Positions 1 to 10,458 of a DNA stretch of 34,794 nt are shown here, one piece after another (position 1 is the stretch's first letter; the number at the start of each line of letters is the position of its first letter). A program made the translations under genes and the position numbers. Below the pieces are notes generated by a model, which searched no databases, was not told the DNA's origin, and saw only the letters and a list, made by a program, of their open reading frames with translations. The DNA is from Yersinia nurmii (lineage in GTDB: Bacteria > Pseudomonadota > Gammaproteobacteria > Enterobacterales > Enterobacteriaceae), in assembly GCF_001112925.1 (NCBI RefSeq), contig NZ_CPYD01000019.1, positions 1-34,794 on the forward strand, read 5' to 3'.

Positions 1-11
1 GCGCCCGAACG

Positions 12-41
12 GAGGCCTCCTGCGATAGCGGGGGGCTTTTT
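12..41 (+). terminator. Rho-independent terminator, probably of an upstream rRNA operon
   Basis: A 9-bp stem, GCCTCCTGC at 15-23 against GCGGGGGGC at 28-36 (two G-U pairs), closes on a GATA loop and is followed by five T residues. No gene inside the window ends here, so it terminates something to the left. By synteny with E. coli (rrnB precedes murB) that is probably an rRNA operon, but no rRNA sequence is visible in the window, so the identity is inferred. Confidence 0.75.
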
Positions 42-477
42 GCGTTTAAGGGGGCGGGGAAACCCAGGGTATGTCGGGCTTTGAAGGTTTGTATGGCGAT
101 TTTCATTCCCATCAGTTCCGGCTTATCACGTAAATTGTGCCTTTGTTTACATGATTAAGCAGTGAATTCGCAGAGGTTTCACGCAGAACCAGTGACTTAC
201 CTAGCTTATATTGAATTAAAAAGCGATGTAACCAACTAGCAAGGTCGGTTTTATCGAAAATTAATCCCCATTAACGGGTATTTTTCGGACGTAAAATCAG
301 CAAATAGACCAGATCGTAGAACTGAAATTGGGCGAAAAGCATCCATTTTTCAGCTCTGCCTATTAGGCTATTAGTGAAATAAATATATTTTTCATCCTCT
401 GATGTAAACAAGTTACAACCTGAGTATTCCGATCGGTTAGACTAGATACAGTTTAGTTAGAGTGAGTATTGCAAGCT
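42..477. other. Intergenic region upstream of murB
   Basis: About 436 bases without a convincing gene. It becomes AT-rich toward murB. There is a small perfect palindrome, GCCTA-T-TAGGC, at 358-368. A possible murB -35 (TTACAA, 413-418) lies 19 bp before TAGACT (438-443), which is a poor spacing, so I do not call a promoter. A 20-codon ORF starting near 71 has no ribosome binding site and is ignored. Confidence 0.5.
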
Positions 478-1515
478 ATGTTGACCCCTGCCGCGCCCCT
501 GAAAAACCTTAATACCTTTGCTCTTTCCGCATATGCAACCCATGTGGTGAGCATAGAGTCTGTTTCTGCGCTAACCGTTGCCTGGAATGAAGCTAAAGCG
601 TCAAATCAGCCCGTGTTGCTATTAGGGGAAGGAAGTAACGTACTGTTTATTGAAAACTTCTCCGGTACGGTGCTGTTGAATAGGATTAAGGGAATTCAAT
701 GCAGAGAAGATGATACTGCATGGTATATGCACGTTGGCGCGGGTGAAAACTGGCATCAGCTTGTGTGCTATTCATTGCAGCAGCAAATGGTAGGGTTAGA
801 AAATCTGGCGTTAATTCCGGGATGCGTTGGCTCTGCACCGATTCAAAATATTGGTGCTTACGGTGTCGAGTTACAAAAAGTCTGTGAATACGTCGATTTG
901 CTCGATTTGAATACTGGCGAAGTTCGACGCCTTTTGGCTGAAGACTGTGCTTTTGGCTATAGAGACAGCATTTTCAAGCATCGCTATGGTGAAGGCTTTG
1001 CCATTGTTGCTGTTGGCATCAAGCTGAATAAAGACTGGAAGCCTACCCTAGGTTACGGTGATTTAACCCGTTTAAATCCGTCGACGGTTACTGCTCGCGA
1101 GATTTTTGACTCGGTATGCGCAATGCGGCGGAGTAAACTGCCAGATCCGAATGTAACGGGTAATGCAGGTAGTTTCTTCAAAAATCCTATAGTCAGCGCA
1201 GAAAAGGCCGCGGAAATACTCCGAACCTATCCTAATGCTCCACATTATCCTCAGGCTGATAATTCGGTAAAACTTGCTGCCGGTTGGTTGATTGACCAAT
1301 GTGCATTGAAAGGACACCGAATTGGTGGTGCTGCGGTGCATCAGCAGCAGGCTCTGGTTTTAATCAATCTAGATGATGCATCAAGTCAGGATATCGTCGA
1401 TCTCGCTAGCCATGTACGTCAGCAGGTTGCGCTTAAATTTGCCGTTTGGCTCGAACCTGAAGTGCGTTTTATTGCGGCTTCGGGCGAAGTTAATGCCGTG
1501 GAGAGCTTGTCGTGA
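478..1515 (+). CDS. murB: UDP-N-acetylenolpyruvoylglucosamine reductase MurB
   Basis: FAD-dependent cytoplasmic enzyme that reduces UDP-GlcNAc-enolpyruvate to UDP-MurNAc, the second committed step of peptidoglycan synthesis. The 345-residue protein has the flavin-binding GEGSNVLF motif at about 50-57, [23 protein letters not shown] at about 107-129, the catalytic serine in NAGSFFKNP (about S232) and the C-terminal glutamate in EPEVRF (about 326-331). This is a type I MurB of normal length. I chose the ATG at 478: the in-frame TTG at 469 sits only about two bases after the candidate Shine-Dalgarno AGTGAG and would add MQA. The stop overlaps the birA start, so the two are translationally coupled. 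Confidence 0.97.
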   Translation: MLTPAAPLKNLNTFALSAYATHVVSIESVSALTVAWNEAKASNQPVLLLGEGSNVLFIENFSGTVLLNRIKGIQCREDDTAWYMHVGAGENWHQLVCYSLQQQMVGLENLALIPGCVGSAPIQNIGAYGVELQKVCEYVDLLDLNTGEVRRLLAEDCAFGYRDSIFKHRYGEGFAIVAVGIKLNKDWKPTLGYGDLTRLNPSTVTAREIFDSVCAMRRSKLPDPNVTGNAGSFFKNPIVSAEKAAEILRTYPNAPHYPQADNSVKLAAGWLIDQCALKGHRIGGAAVHQQQALVLINLDDASSQDIVDLASHVRQQVALKFAVWLEPEVRFIAASGEVNAVESLS

Positions 1516-2477
1516 AAGATATTACCGTTCCTTTAAGACTGATTGGCATGTTAGCTGACGGCGCATTCCATTCGGGTGAGCAACTGGGTGAGACTCTGGG
1601 CATGAGCCGCGCCGCAATTAATAAACATGTTCAAACCATCCGTGAATGGGGTCTGGATGTATTTACCGTTCCGGGGAAAGGTTACAGCTTGCCTGCGCCT
1701 ATTCAGTTACTGAATGCAGACGCGATAGCGACATATTTACCAGAAGGGAAAGTGAGTGTCTTGCCGGTTGTTGATTCGACAAACCAATATCTTCTGGACC
1801 GAATTAATGAACTCCAGTCAGGCGATGCCTGTGTGGCTGAATATCAGCAGGCTGGAAGAGGGCGGCGTGGGCGTCATTGGGTTTCACCATTTGGGGCTAA
1901 CCTTTATCTCTCCATGTTTTGGCGCCTAGAGCAGGGACCCGCAGCTGCAATGGGGTTAAGTCTGGTGGTCGGCATTGTGATGGCCGAAGTGTTGAGAAAG
2001 CTTGGTGCGGCGGATGTGAAGGTCAAATGGCCAAACGACTTATACCTAAGCGATAAAAAGTTAGCCGGTATATTGGTTGAGTTAACAGGAAAAACCGGGG
2101 ACGCTGCCCAGTTAGTTATTGGCGCTGGGATTAATTTATCGATGCGAGACTCATCGAATAACGTGATTAACCAGGATTGGATTAATTTACAAGAAGCCGG
2201 TGTGTCTATTGATCGTAATAAACTAACCGCTGAGTTATTGAGTGAATTACGCCGCGCAGTTATTAAGTTCGAAAATGAAGGCTTAGGGGCATTTATTTCC
2301 CGTTGGCGAGAGCTAGATAATTATTTAGACCGGCCAGTTAAATTGATTATTGGCAACCAAGAGATATTCGGCATTGCCAGAGGAATCGATCAGCAAGGTG
2401 GTTTATTGCTAGAACAAGATGGTGATGTGAAGCCTTATATCGGTGGGGAAATATCCCTTCGTGGCGTTAATTCATGA
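1512..2477 (+). CDS. birA: Biotin-protein ligase and biotin operon repressor BirA
   Basis: Bifunctional protein: it makes biotinyl-5'-AMP, transfers biotin to the acetyl-CoA carboxylase carrier protein, and as the holo-dimer represses the bio operon. The 321 residues show an N-terminal winged helix-turn-helix (about 18-60, [20 protein letters not shown]), the biotin/adenylate loop GRGRRGRHW near 115-123, KWPNDLY with the catalytic lysine near 183, KLAGILVEL, and a C-terminal SH3-like domain ending in GGEISLR. It starts with GTG, whose last two bases belong to the murB TGA (GTGA overlap). Length and motifs match E. coli BirA, so the regulatory HTH class is retained. Confidence 0.97.
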   Translation: MKDITVPLRLIGMLADGAFHSGEQLGETLGMSRAAINKHVQTIREWGLDVFTVPGKGYSLPAPIQLLNADAIATYLPEGKVSVLPVVDSTNQYLLDRINELQSGDACVAEYQQAGRGRRGRHWVSPFGANLYLSMFWRLEQGPAAAMGLSLVVGIVMAEVLRKLGAADVKVKWPNDLYLSDKKLAGILVELTGKTGDAAQLVIGAGINLSMRDSSNNVINQDWINLQEAGVSIDRNKLTAELLSELRRAVIKFENEGLGAFISRWRELDNYLDRPVKLIIGNQEIFGIARGIDQQGGLLLEQDGDVKPYIGGEISLRGVNS

Positions 2478-2479
2478 TG

Positions 2480-2510
2480 AATAGGGAGGCTTAGCCTCCC
2501 TATTTAATTT
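2480..2510. terminator. Bidirectional terminator between birA and coaA
   Basis: Perfect 11-bp stem, AATAGGGAGGC (2480-2490) with GCCTCCCTATT (2494-2504), loop TTA, followed by TTTAATTT on the plus strand. The two convergent genes end three bases before the stem (birA) and five bases after it (coaA), so the hairpin plausibly serves both. Confidence 0.85.
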
Positions 2511-3459
2511 ATTTTCTTAACCGGACGTTTTCTACAGCATGGTTCGCGCTTTTAGTCATTATCAAACTGGCGCGTTCACGCGTTGGTAATATATTTTGTT
2601 TTAAATTCAGTCCATTAATCTCTTTCCAAAGTTGAGTGGCAATCTTAATGGCCTCTGTTTCAGGCAATTGCGCATAATTATGGAAGTAAGAGTTAGGGTT
2701 AGAAAATGCACCTTGCCGGAATTTAAGAAACCGATTGATATACCAGTTTTGCAATAATTCCTCTGGTGCATCGACATATATTGAGAAATCGACGAAGTCA
2801 GAAACAAATACATGATGAGGGTCGTGTGGATAATCCATGCCGCTCTGCAGCACATTCAGACCTTCTAAAATAAGAATGTCAGGTTGCTTAATGGTTTTAT
2901 TTCCATCAGGAACGACATCATAAATCAGATGAGAATAAACAGGAGCAGTAACCTCACTGGCTCCAGACTTAACCTCGGAAACGAATTTCACCAAATTATG
3001 CATATCATAAGATTGCGGGAAACCTTTCTTCTTCATTAACCCGCGTTCATTTAATACTTTATTTGGATGAAGGAAACCATCAGTGGTAATCAGTTCAACG
3101 CTGCGATGCTCTGGCCAACGGCTTAGCAATGCCTGCAACAGACGCGCCGTTGTGCTTTTGCCGACGGCAACGCTACCAGCGATACCAATAATATAAGGAA
3201 TACGTTGCCCATCGGTTCCTAGGAACTGCTCTAATACCGCCTGACGGCGCAAATTAGAACTGATATAGAAATTGAGGAGACGGGACAAGGGTAGGTAGAT
3301 CTGTGCCACTTCTTCCAATGAGAGGTCTTCGTTTATCCCTTTAAGATTAACGATTTCTTCTTCTGTCAGTGTCAAAGGCACTGAGTCGCGCAGGGCCGCC
3401 CACTGTGTGCGATCGAACTGTAGGTAAGGCGTCGCTAAAGATTGCTCTCTTTTTGTCAT
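2509..3459 (-). CDS. coaA: Type I pantothenate kinase CoaA
   Basis: Phosphorylates pantothenate with ATP, the regulated first step of coenzyme A synthesis, with feedback inhibition by CoA. The 316-residue length is identical to E. coli CoaA. The P-loop [12 protein letters not shown] (about 92-103) places the catalytic lysine at K101. Further family blocks are visible: [33 protein letters not shown] and the C-terminal [14 protein letters not shown]. The ATG is the only sensible start. It is convergent with birA and separated from the upstream GNAT gene by about 208 bp holding a candidate promoter. Confidence 0.97.
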   Translation of the reverse strand: MTKREQSLATPYLQFDRTQWAALRDSVPLTLTEEEIVNLKGINEDLSLEEVAQIYLPLSRLLNFYISSNLRRQAVLEQFLGTDGQRIPYIIGIAGSVAVGKSTTARLLQALLSRWPEHRSVELITTDGFLHPNKVLNERGLMKKKGFPQSYDMHNLVKFVSEVKSGASEVTAPVYSHLIYDVVPDGNKTIKQPDILILEGLNVLQSGMDYPHDPHHVFVSDFVDFSIYVDAPEELLQNWYINRFLKFRQGAFSNPNSYFHNYAQLPETEAIKIATQLWKEINGLNLKQNILPTRERASLIMTKSANHAVENVRLRK

Positions 3460-3523
3460 AAGCCAAATTCTGCCTGTAAACGCAGGTTGGGAAAGGCGCT
3501 GGACGCCAACTCCAGATAAGAAA

Positions 3524-3548
3524 CAAGCTGCATATTATAGGCAGCTTG
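3524..3548 (-). promoter_or_regulatory. Inverted repeat enclosing a consensus -10 upstream of coaA; possible GNAT-gene terminator
   Basis: CAAGCTGC (3524-3531) and GCAGCTTG (3541-3548) are a perfect 8-bp inverted repeat around a 9-base loop. On the minus strand the loop contains TATAAT (3534-3539), and the downstream arm is followed by TTTCTT. No good -35 is visible at 16-18 bp. The element may terminate the GNAT transcript, start the coaA transcript, or both. Confidence 0.5.
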
Positions 3549-3667
3549 GTTTTTGGCGTAGAGTTTTTTGTACGTGGCGCGCGATTTCTTTGACGTATGT
3601 TGGTATTCCGATCAATTAAGACTGTTTATGACACCGTGGATATTTTTACTCCACTGTGATGTGCAAT

Positions 3668-4219
3668 TTAACCGACAATTGAACTATATGACTGATTTAC
3701 TGCAAATAGGCGTTTGTAATAAATCGACGTTGGGTGGTAGCTACCGTTTGGTGTACAGGCATAGTCAGGGATTTCACCTATGCAACGGTATCCCTGCGCT
3801 CTATAAAATGATTCAGCAGATGAACCTGTTTGCGTATCCAGATAAAGTAAACCTCGGTGAAGCTGGTACGCCGTTTCTTCAACCTCATGCATCAATTTTT
3901 GTCCAATGCCCATTCGGCGACAGCGGCTGTGTACCAAAAGCTTCTGCACTTCTGCTCGATTAAGACCGTTGGCTTTCTGGCATAAACTCAGTTGGATTGT
4001 GCCAACAACGCCTGATTTATCGCGTGCAATCCACAGCATTAACTCTCTGGCGGCAATGGCAGGACGCAAACTATGAAAATACTGTTCTGCTTCTTCAGCT
4101 GGCAAACGTTGAGAGCTATAACCAATAGATGCGCCATGGGTGACAGCATCAATCAATAGAAGTGCCAATTCATTGCGGTAAATGGGCAGAGTCGCTGCGT
4201 TTAACAAAACAATTTTCAT
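3668..4219 (-). CDS. GNAT-family N-acetyltransferase
   Basis: Predicted 183-residue acetyl-CoA-dependent N-acetyltransferase; substrate unknown. The acetyl-CoA binding motif A is RRMGIGQKLM (about 101-110), preceded by the beta-strand VQKLLVHSRC and followed by GLLYLDTQTGSSAESFYRAQGY (about 123-144), the usual motif B tyrosine region. I start it at the ATG at 4219, which has GAGG eight bases upstream; the ORF extends 17 codons further without a better site. It reads toward coaA and starts about 370 bp before the divergent tRNA operon. As I recall, E. coli has no gene here, so this is a lineage-specific insertion into a conserved block. Confidence 0.85.
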   Translation of the reverse strand: MKIVLLNAATLPIYRNELALLLIDAVTHGASIGYSSQRLPAEEAEQYFHSLRPAIAARELMLWIARDKSGVVGTIQLSLCQKANGLNRAEVQKLLVHSRCRRMGIGQKLMHEVEETAYQLHRGLLYLDTQTGSSAESFYRAQGYRCIGEIPDYACTPNGSYHPTSIYYKRLFAVNQSYSSIVG

Positions 4220-4453
4220 TGGGTATACCTCGTTGACAATAAGCATTGGACGATAAACAGAAAAAACCAATAAATTGATGCTGATAAAGCAAGAACTACG
4301 CCAATGTGAACTTACTGCTGCTTATGGGTATTTATCTTAATCTGATATTTTGTATGCACTTGAATGAGGCCGCGTGACACAAATTGGTGCGAATGCTCCG
4401 TTGTGATCTGTTTTTAAAATCGGTAATTCGAGGGTGACAAGCTAAGCCATTGC

Positions 4454-4468
4454 GAATAATATTTGAAC
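4454..4468. promoter_or_regulatory. Fis-like binding site, distal, of the tRNA-tufB promoter
   Basis: GAATAATATTTGAAC matches the 15-bp Fis pattern (G at 1, Y at 4, A/T-rich centre, R at 12, C at 15). Its centre lies about 122 bp upstream of the predicted start near 4583. Fis activation of stable RNA promoters is established in E. coli; this site is a pattern match only. Confidence 0.45.
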
Positions 4469-4505
4469 GCTCATCGCCGGATAATACGTCGCATCGCGCA
4501 AATCT

Positions 4506-4520
4506 GTTTATTTTATGAGC
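4506..4520. promoter_or_regulatory. Fis-like binding site, promoter-proximal, of the tRNA-tufB promoter
   Basis: GTTTATTTTATGAGC fits the Fis consensus (G1, Y4, A5, R12, A13, C15, all-A/T core). Its centre is about 70 bp upstream of the predicted start, the position Fis site I occupies at E. coli rrn P1 promoters. The match in both sequence and spacing makes this the stronger of the two candidates. Confidence 0.6.
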
Positions 4521-4547
4521 GATAGAGCGAGTTAAGCGATTTTTTTG

Positions 4548-4580
4548 TTGCATCGCAGGTCTGGTCTACCTAGAATGCGC
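4548..4580 (+). promoter_or_regulatory. Promoter of the thrU-tyrU-glyT-thrT-tufB operon
   Basis: -35 TTGCAT at 4548-4553, a 17-bp spacer, -10 TAGAAT at 4571-4576, then the GC-rich discriminator GCGC. A GC-rich discriminator is the hallmark of stringently controlled stable RNA promoters. A T-rich tract (4540-4547) sits where an UP element would be. The predicted start is near 4583, only about 8 bases before thrU, so the primary transcript has almost no leader. Confidence 0.8.
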
Positions 4581-4590
4581 TGCACTTGAT

Positions 4591-4666
<76 letters not shown>

Positions 4667-4684
4667 TTCAAGTACTTACAATTA

Positions 4685-4769
<85 letters not shown>

Positions 4770-4783
4770 TATTCAACTTTATA

Positions 4784-4870
4784 TGCCAAGGTGATTCAGG
4801 AAACTGAAAACCGGCCTGGCAAGTAAAGGGAAGGTGAGAACCTTCCAAGAGTGAAGAGGCCACGCCCTTC
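4784..4870 (+). other. Structured tyrU-glyT spacer RNA with three tandem hairpins
   Basis: The 144-nt spacer folds by eye into three hairpins. Hairpin 1 is composite: TGCCA (4784-4788) with TGGCA (4817-4821), GGT (4790-4792) with ACC (4810-4812), and TTCAG (4795-4799) with CTGAA (4804-4808) capped by GAAA. Hairpin 2 is GGAAGGT (4829-4835) with ACCTTCC (4840-4846) capped by GAGA. Hairpin 3 is GAAG-A-GGC (4853-4860) with GCC-CTTC (4864-4870), loop CAC, followed by CTTTTAG. Two GNRA tetraloops suggest selected structure. Likely roles are RNase processing sites or a stable spacer RNA; function unknown. Confidence 0.55.
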
Positions 4871-4913
4871 CTTTTAGATTCTGCAGATAAGTCAGGTAGC
4901 CGAGTTCCAGGAT

Positions 4914-4988
<75 letters not shown>

Positions 4989-4994
4989 AGATGT

Positions 4995-5070
4995 GCTGAT
5001 ATAGCTCAGTTGGTAGAGCGCACCCTTGGTAAGGGTGAGGTCGGCAGTTCGAATCTGCCTATCAGCACCA
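4995..5070 (+). tRNA. thrT: tRNA-Thr (anticodon GGT)
   Basis: A 76-nt tRNA six bases after glyT, with acceptor GCTGATA pairing TATCAGC, anticodon loop CTTGGTA (GGT), T-arm GCAGTTCGAATCTGC and an encoded CCA. Decodes ACC and ACU, complementing thrU in the same transcript. Confidence 0.97.
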
Positions 5071-5118
5071 CTTCTTCTTTCTCTCGCTCCCTTGATCTTC
5101 TTTCTGCGTTATGGATTC

Positions 5119-6366
<1,248 letters not shown>

Positions 6367-6386
6367 GATTTGACGCGACATGCGGT

Positions 6387-6413
6387 AAAAGGGCATCATT
6401 TGATGCCCTTTTT
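6387..6413 (+). terminator. Terminator of the tRNA-tufB operon
   Basis: Near-perfect palindrome: AAAAGGGCATCA (6387-6398) pairs with TGATGCCCTTTT (6401-6412) and runs into TTTCT. It starts about 20 bases after the tufB stop. Confidence 0.9.
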
Positions 6414-6540
6414 CTACGTTGTGACACCAGAACCTATCTCATCAGTGGTTTTAGACTCATAATTATTGGTGAGATGGGCTCTGTCAGTACGGCGGATAGT
6501 GCTGAATGGTGCCGGAAATCTAGAGCATCTTTCGGTTTGG

Positions 6541-6563
6541 TTTGCTTCGCTACGCGAGGCAAA
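6541..6563 (+). other. Stable hairpin in the secE leader
   Basis: TTTGCTTCGC (6541-6550) pairs over 10 bp with GCGAGGCAAA (6554-6563), one G-U pair, loop TAC. No T-run follows, so it is not an ordinary terminator. It lies 35 bases before the secE start. The right arm recurs exactly in the rplK leader (7636-7645). Confidence 0.6.
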
Positions 6564-6598
6564 GTTGTTTGTTCTGAATCATAGTGACAGGTTGGTTT

Positions 6599-6982
6599 AT
6601 GAGTGCGAATACCGAGGCTCAAGGGAGCGGGCGCGGCCTGGAAGCGGTTAAATGGCTAGTTGTTGCCGTATTATTGGTTGCGGCAATTGTTGGCAATTAT
6701 TATTACCGAGATTTCAGTCTTCCACTGCGCGCGCTGGCAGTTGTTGTAATTATCGCTGTTGCCGGTGCTGTTGCGCTGATGACGGTTAAAGGCAAAGCCA
6801 CAGTAGCGTTTGCTCGCGAAGCACGCACGGAAGTGCGTAAAGTGATTTGGCCTACTCGCCAGGAAACGCTACACACCACGTTAATCGTTGCCGCGGTTAC
6901 TGCCGTGATGTCACTGATTTTGTGGGGACTGGATGGTATCCTGGTCCGCTTAGTATCGTTTATTACTGGCCTGAGGTTCTAA
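6599..6982 (+). CDS. secE: Preprotein translocase subunit SecE
   Basis: Essential inner-membrane subunit of the SecYEG channel; it clamps SecY. The 127 residues carry three predicted membrane segments (about 19-35, 45-61 and 93-115), as in the E. coli long-form SecE, with the conserved cytoplasmic amphipathic region [23 protein letters not shown] (about 74-96) before the essential third helix. I start at ATG 6599 (MSANTEAQ), which matches the family; an in-frame GTG at 6584 would add five residues. The nusG start follows the stop by one base, and the nusG ribosome binding site lies inside the secE 3' end. No clear secE promoter is visible in 6414-6540. Confidence 0.96.
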   Translation: MSANTEAQGSGRGLEAVKWLVVAVLLVAAIVGNYYYRDFSLPLRALAVVVIIAVAGAVALMTVKGKATVAFAREARTEVRKVIWPTRQETLHTTLIVAAVTAVMSLILWGLDGILVRLVSFITGLRF

Positions 6983-6983
6983 G

Positions 6984-7529
6984 ATGTCTGAAGCACCAAA
7001 AAAGCGTTGGTACGTCGTTCAGGCGTTTTCCGGTTTTGAAGGCCGCGTAGCTCAATCGCTGCGTGAGCATATCAAATTACAGGACATGGAAGAGCTGTTC
7101 GGCGAAGTCATGGTTCCGACGGAAGAAGTCGTGGAAATTCGTGGTGGGCTGCGTCGTAAGAGTGAACGCAAGTTCTTCCCAGGCTACGTTCTGGTCCAGA
7201 TGGTCATGAATGACGCAAGCTGGCACTTAGTGCGTAGCGTACCGCGTGTGATGGGCTTTATCGGTGGTACTTCCGATCGCCCAGCGCCGATCAGTGACAA
7301 AGAAGTTGATGCGATCATGAATCGTCTTCAACAAGTGGGTGATAAACCACGTCCTAAAACACTGTTCGAACCAGGTGAACTGGTACGCGTTAGCGATGGT
7401 CCGTTCGCTGACTTCAACGGCGTTGTTGAAGAAGTGGACTACGAAAAGAGCCGCTTGAAAGTGTCTGTTTCCATATTTGGTCGTGCAACACCGGTCGAAC
7501 TGGACTTCAGCCAAGTCGAGAAAGGCTGA
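6984..7529 (+). CDS. nusG: Transcription elongation/termination factor NusG
   Basis: Binds RNA polymerase through its NGN domain (about 5-120; [24 protein letters not shown]) and contacts Rho or ribosomal protein S10 through the KOW domain (about 125-181; [23 protein letters not shown]). At 181 residues it is full length. Translation is probably coupled to secE. An E. coli-like terminator follows, inside which the rplK promoter is embedded. Confidence 0.98.
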   Translation: MSEAPKKRWYVVQAFSGFEGRVAQSLREHIKLQDMEELFGEVMVPTEEVVEIRGGLRRKSERKFFPGYVLVQMVMNDASWHLVRSVPRVMGFIGGTSDRPAPISDKEVDAIMNRLQQVGDKPRPKTLFEPGELVRVSDGPFADFNGVVEEVDYEKSRLKVSVSIFGRATPVELDFSQVEKG

Positions 7530-7561
7530 TTCATTTTTCACCACTGGTTGAACTTTGAGTC

Positions 7562-7590
7562 TTGTATCAGGCGCGAAATTACACTATAAT
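7562..7590 (+). promoter_or_regulatory. Promoter of the rplK-rplA (L11) operon
   Basis: -35 TTGTAT (7562-7567), 17-bp spacer, perfect -10 TATAAT (7585-7590). The -10 overlaps the loop and right arm of the nusG terminator hairpin (7570-7598), so the two signals cannot be separated in sequence. Confidence 0.85.
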
Positions 7591-7608
7591 TTCGCGCCTT
7601 TTGTTTTT
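7570..7608 (+). terminator. Terminator of secE-nusG overlapping the rplK promoter
   Basis: A perfect 12-bp stem, GGCGCGAAATTA (7570-7581) with TAATTTCGCGCC (7587-7598), loop CACTA, is followed by TTTTGTTTTT (7599-7608). It begins 40 bases after the nusG stop. Confidence 0.85.
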
Positions 7609-7649
7609 AGATGTCTTGCTCAGTCTTCCGACTTTGCGAGGCAAAACAC

Positions 7650-7669
7650 GGGGAGCCTCACAACGAGGC
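7650..7669 (+). promoter_or_regulatory. L1-binding autoregulatory site in the rplK leader
   Basis: The leader contains GGGAGCCTC and CGAGGC, forming a GCCTC-ACAAC-GAGGC hairpin about 30 bases before rplK. In E. coli, ribosomal protein L1 binds this leader as a mimic of its 23S site and represses L11 and L1 translation; the sequence here is nearly the same as I remember. Confidence 0.75.
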
Positions 7670-7697
7670 GATACTACCCAAATCGAGGAAATCGTAA

Positions 7698-8126
<429 letters not shown>

Positions 8127-8129
8127 TAA

Positions 8130-8834
<705 letters not shown>

Positions 8835-8854
8835 TCACTATTTGCTTTTATCGC

Positions 8855-8899
8855 TTTACGTGGGCGTTAGGTTTGTCTAGAATCTTACGCCCATGGTTC
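8855..8899 (+). promoter_or_regulatory. Promoter of the rplJL-rpoBC (L10) operon
   Basis: -35 TTTACG (8855-8860), 17-bp spacer, -10 TAGAAT (8878-8883). The core is flanked by an imperfect inverted repeat, GGGCGTTAG (8862-8870) and CTTACGCCC (8884-8892), so the -10 again lies within a potential hairpin. It starts about 20 bases after the rplA stop, which agrees with the position of P-L10 in E. coli. Confidence 0.8.
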
Positions 8900-8951
8900 T
8901 ATTGACTACGGTTTAACCGTACCATGTGAACAACAGAATTTTTCGGTTGGA

Positions 8952-9022
8952 GCTTGGCCTATCCAAGCCTCCGTCCAAGACCGCAGGTGTTCTGCAAAGG
9001 ACTTAATTTCCTGCGTAGACGG
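8952..9022 (+). promoter_or_regulatory. L10-L12 binding autoregulatory leader of rplJ
   Basis: The approximately 290-nt leader contains GCTTGG (8952-8957) with CCAAGC (8963-8968), then an extended stem: CCGTC (8971-8975) with GACGG (9018-9022) and CGCAGG (8982-8987) with CCTGCG (9010-9015), with AGAC internal loops. In E. coli the L10(L12) complex binds this element and represses rplJ and rplL translation. The remainder of 9023-9165 is AT-rich leader that can fold distally but carries no gene. Confidence 0.7.
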
Positions 9023-9179
9023 TGACAGAGCCTAAAGAAATTTTTTCTTTTTTATTAAAGAATTGTCTTTGCTGGATTCTGCTCACCGTGTTTCAACGCC
9101 CGTTAATGACATTTTTGTCGTAATTGGGTGATGTGAGTTCCGGGGAATTATTCTCCGGTTAATCCAGGAGCAAGAACTA

Positions 9180-9683
9180 ATGGCACTAAATCTTCAAGGC
9201 AAACAAGCGATTGTTGCTGAAGTTAAAGAAGTAGCCAAAGGTGCGCTGTCTGCGGTTGTTGCGGATTCCCGTGGCGTAACCGTTGATAAAATGACTGAAC
9301 TGCGTAAAGCAGGTCGTGAAGCTGGCGTTCACATGCAAGTTGTTCGTAACACCTTGCTGTCACGCGCAGTTGAAGGTACTCCATTCGAGTGCCTGAAAGA
9401 CACGTTTGTTGGTCCAACCTTGATTGCATTTTCTAGCGAACACCCGGGCGCAGCTGCTCGTCTGTTCAAAGATTTCGCGAAAGCGAATGCAAAATTCGAG
9501 GTTAAAGCAGCAGCCTTTGAAGGCGAGTTAATCCCTGCGGCTCAAATCGACCGCTTGGCAACTCTGCCGACCTACGAAGAAGCAATCGCACGTCTGATGG
9601 GAACCATGAAAGAAGCCGCTGCTGGCAAATTGGTTCGCACTTTGGCTGCGCTGCGTGATCAGAAAGAAGCTGAAGCGGCTTAA
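9180..9683 (+). CDS. rplJ: 50S ribosomal protein L10
   Basis: Base of the L7/L12 stalk. Its N-terminal part binds 23S rRNA ([42 protein letters not shown], about 25-66) and its C-terminal helix holds L12 dimers. At 167 residues it is two longer than the E. coli protein, the extra residues lying in the tail [17 protein letters not shown] precedes the ATG. It is the operon's regulatory protein. Confidence 0.98.
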   Translation: MALNLQGKQAIVAEVKEVAKGALSAVVADSRGVTVDKMTELRKAGREAGVHMQVVRNTLLSRAVEGTPFECLKDTFVGPTLIAFSSEHPGAAARLFKDFAKANAKFEVKAAAFEGELIPAAQIDRLATLPTYEEAIARLMGTMKEAAAGKLVRTLAALRDQKEAEAA

Positions 9684-9716
9684 TCGCCCTCTGTTTTTTC
9701 CGACACTGCTTTTTAA

Positions 9717-10121
<405 letters not shown>

Positions 10122-10160
10122 GTATAGCTTTCAGTTTGCAGCCTAACTTTATAGGCTGAT

Positions 10161-10190
10161 GGCTGGTGACTTTTAGTCACCAGCCTTTTT
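10161..10190 (+). terminator. Attenuator between rplL and rpoB
   Basis: A perfect 10-bp stem, GGCTGGTGAC (10161-10170) with GTCACCAGCC (10176-10185), loop TTTTA, then TTTTT. In E. coli this terminator is about 80% efficient and sets the lower rpoBC expression relative to ribosomal proteins; the position here, 40 bases after rplL, agrees. Confidence 0.9.
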
Positions 10191-10279
10191 GCGCTGTAGG
10201 GCGTCAGTGGAGTTTCACACTGTTTAGATACTGACTAACCCCAATATTTCTTTCTATCGACGACTTAATATACTGCGTT

Positions 10280-10452
10280 CTCAGCTACGACCCACTCGGG
10301 TAGCTCGGTAGTCAAGGTAACGCGATGAAATGGTTTAAGAGTGATAGAACGAAGTATTACGGAAAGTGTTTCGACTTTCCGATCGAGAAAATAGTGTTGA
10401 ATGAACTGTCCTTTAGGACGGACAGAGTGGGTCACTGATCAGCGAGCTGAGG
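10280..10452 (+). promoter_or_regulatory. Long-range stem in the rpoB leader reaching its Shine-Dalgarno
   Basis: CTCAGCT (10280-10286) and GACCCACTC (10289-10297) are exact complements of AGCTGAG (10445-10451) and GAGTGGGTC (10425-10433), so about 130 nt are looped out. The loop holds further hairpins, such as GGAAAGT with ACTTTCC and GTCC with GGAC. The AGCTGAG arm contains the rpoB Shine-Dalgarno. An RNase III processing stem lies in this spacer in E. coli, so the same role is likely. Confidence 0.65.
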
Positions 10453-10458
10453 AACCCT

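Noticed and set aside
71..133. 20-codon ORF downstream of the rrn terminator
   Set aside because: No ribosome binding site and no similarity I recognise; within chance expectation.
469..477. TTG start for murB
   Set aside because: The Shine-Dalgarno spacing is too short, and the ATG at 478 gives the family length.
3568..3963. Plus-strand ORF opposite the GNAT gene
   Set aside because: Antisense to a gene with clear family motifs; its translation shows no domain.
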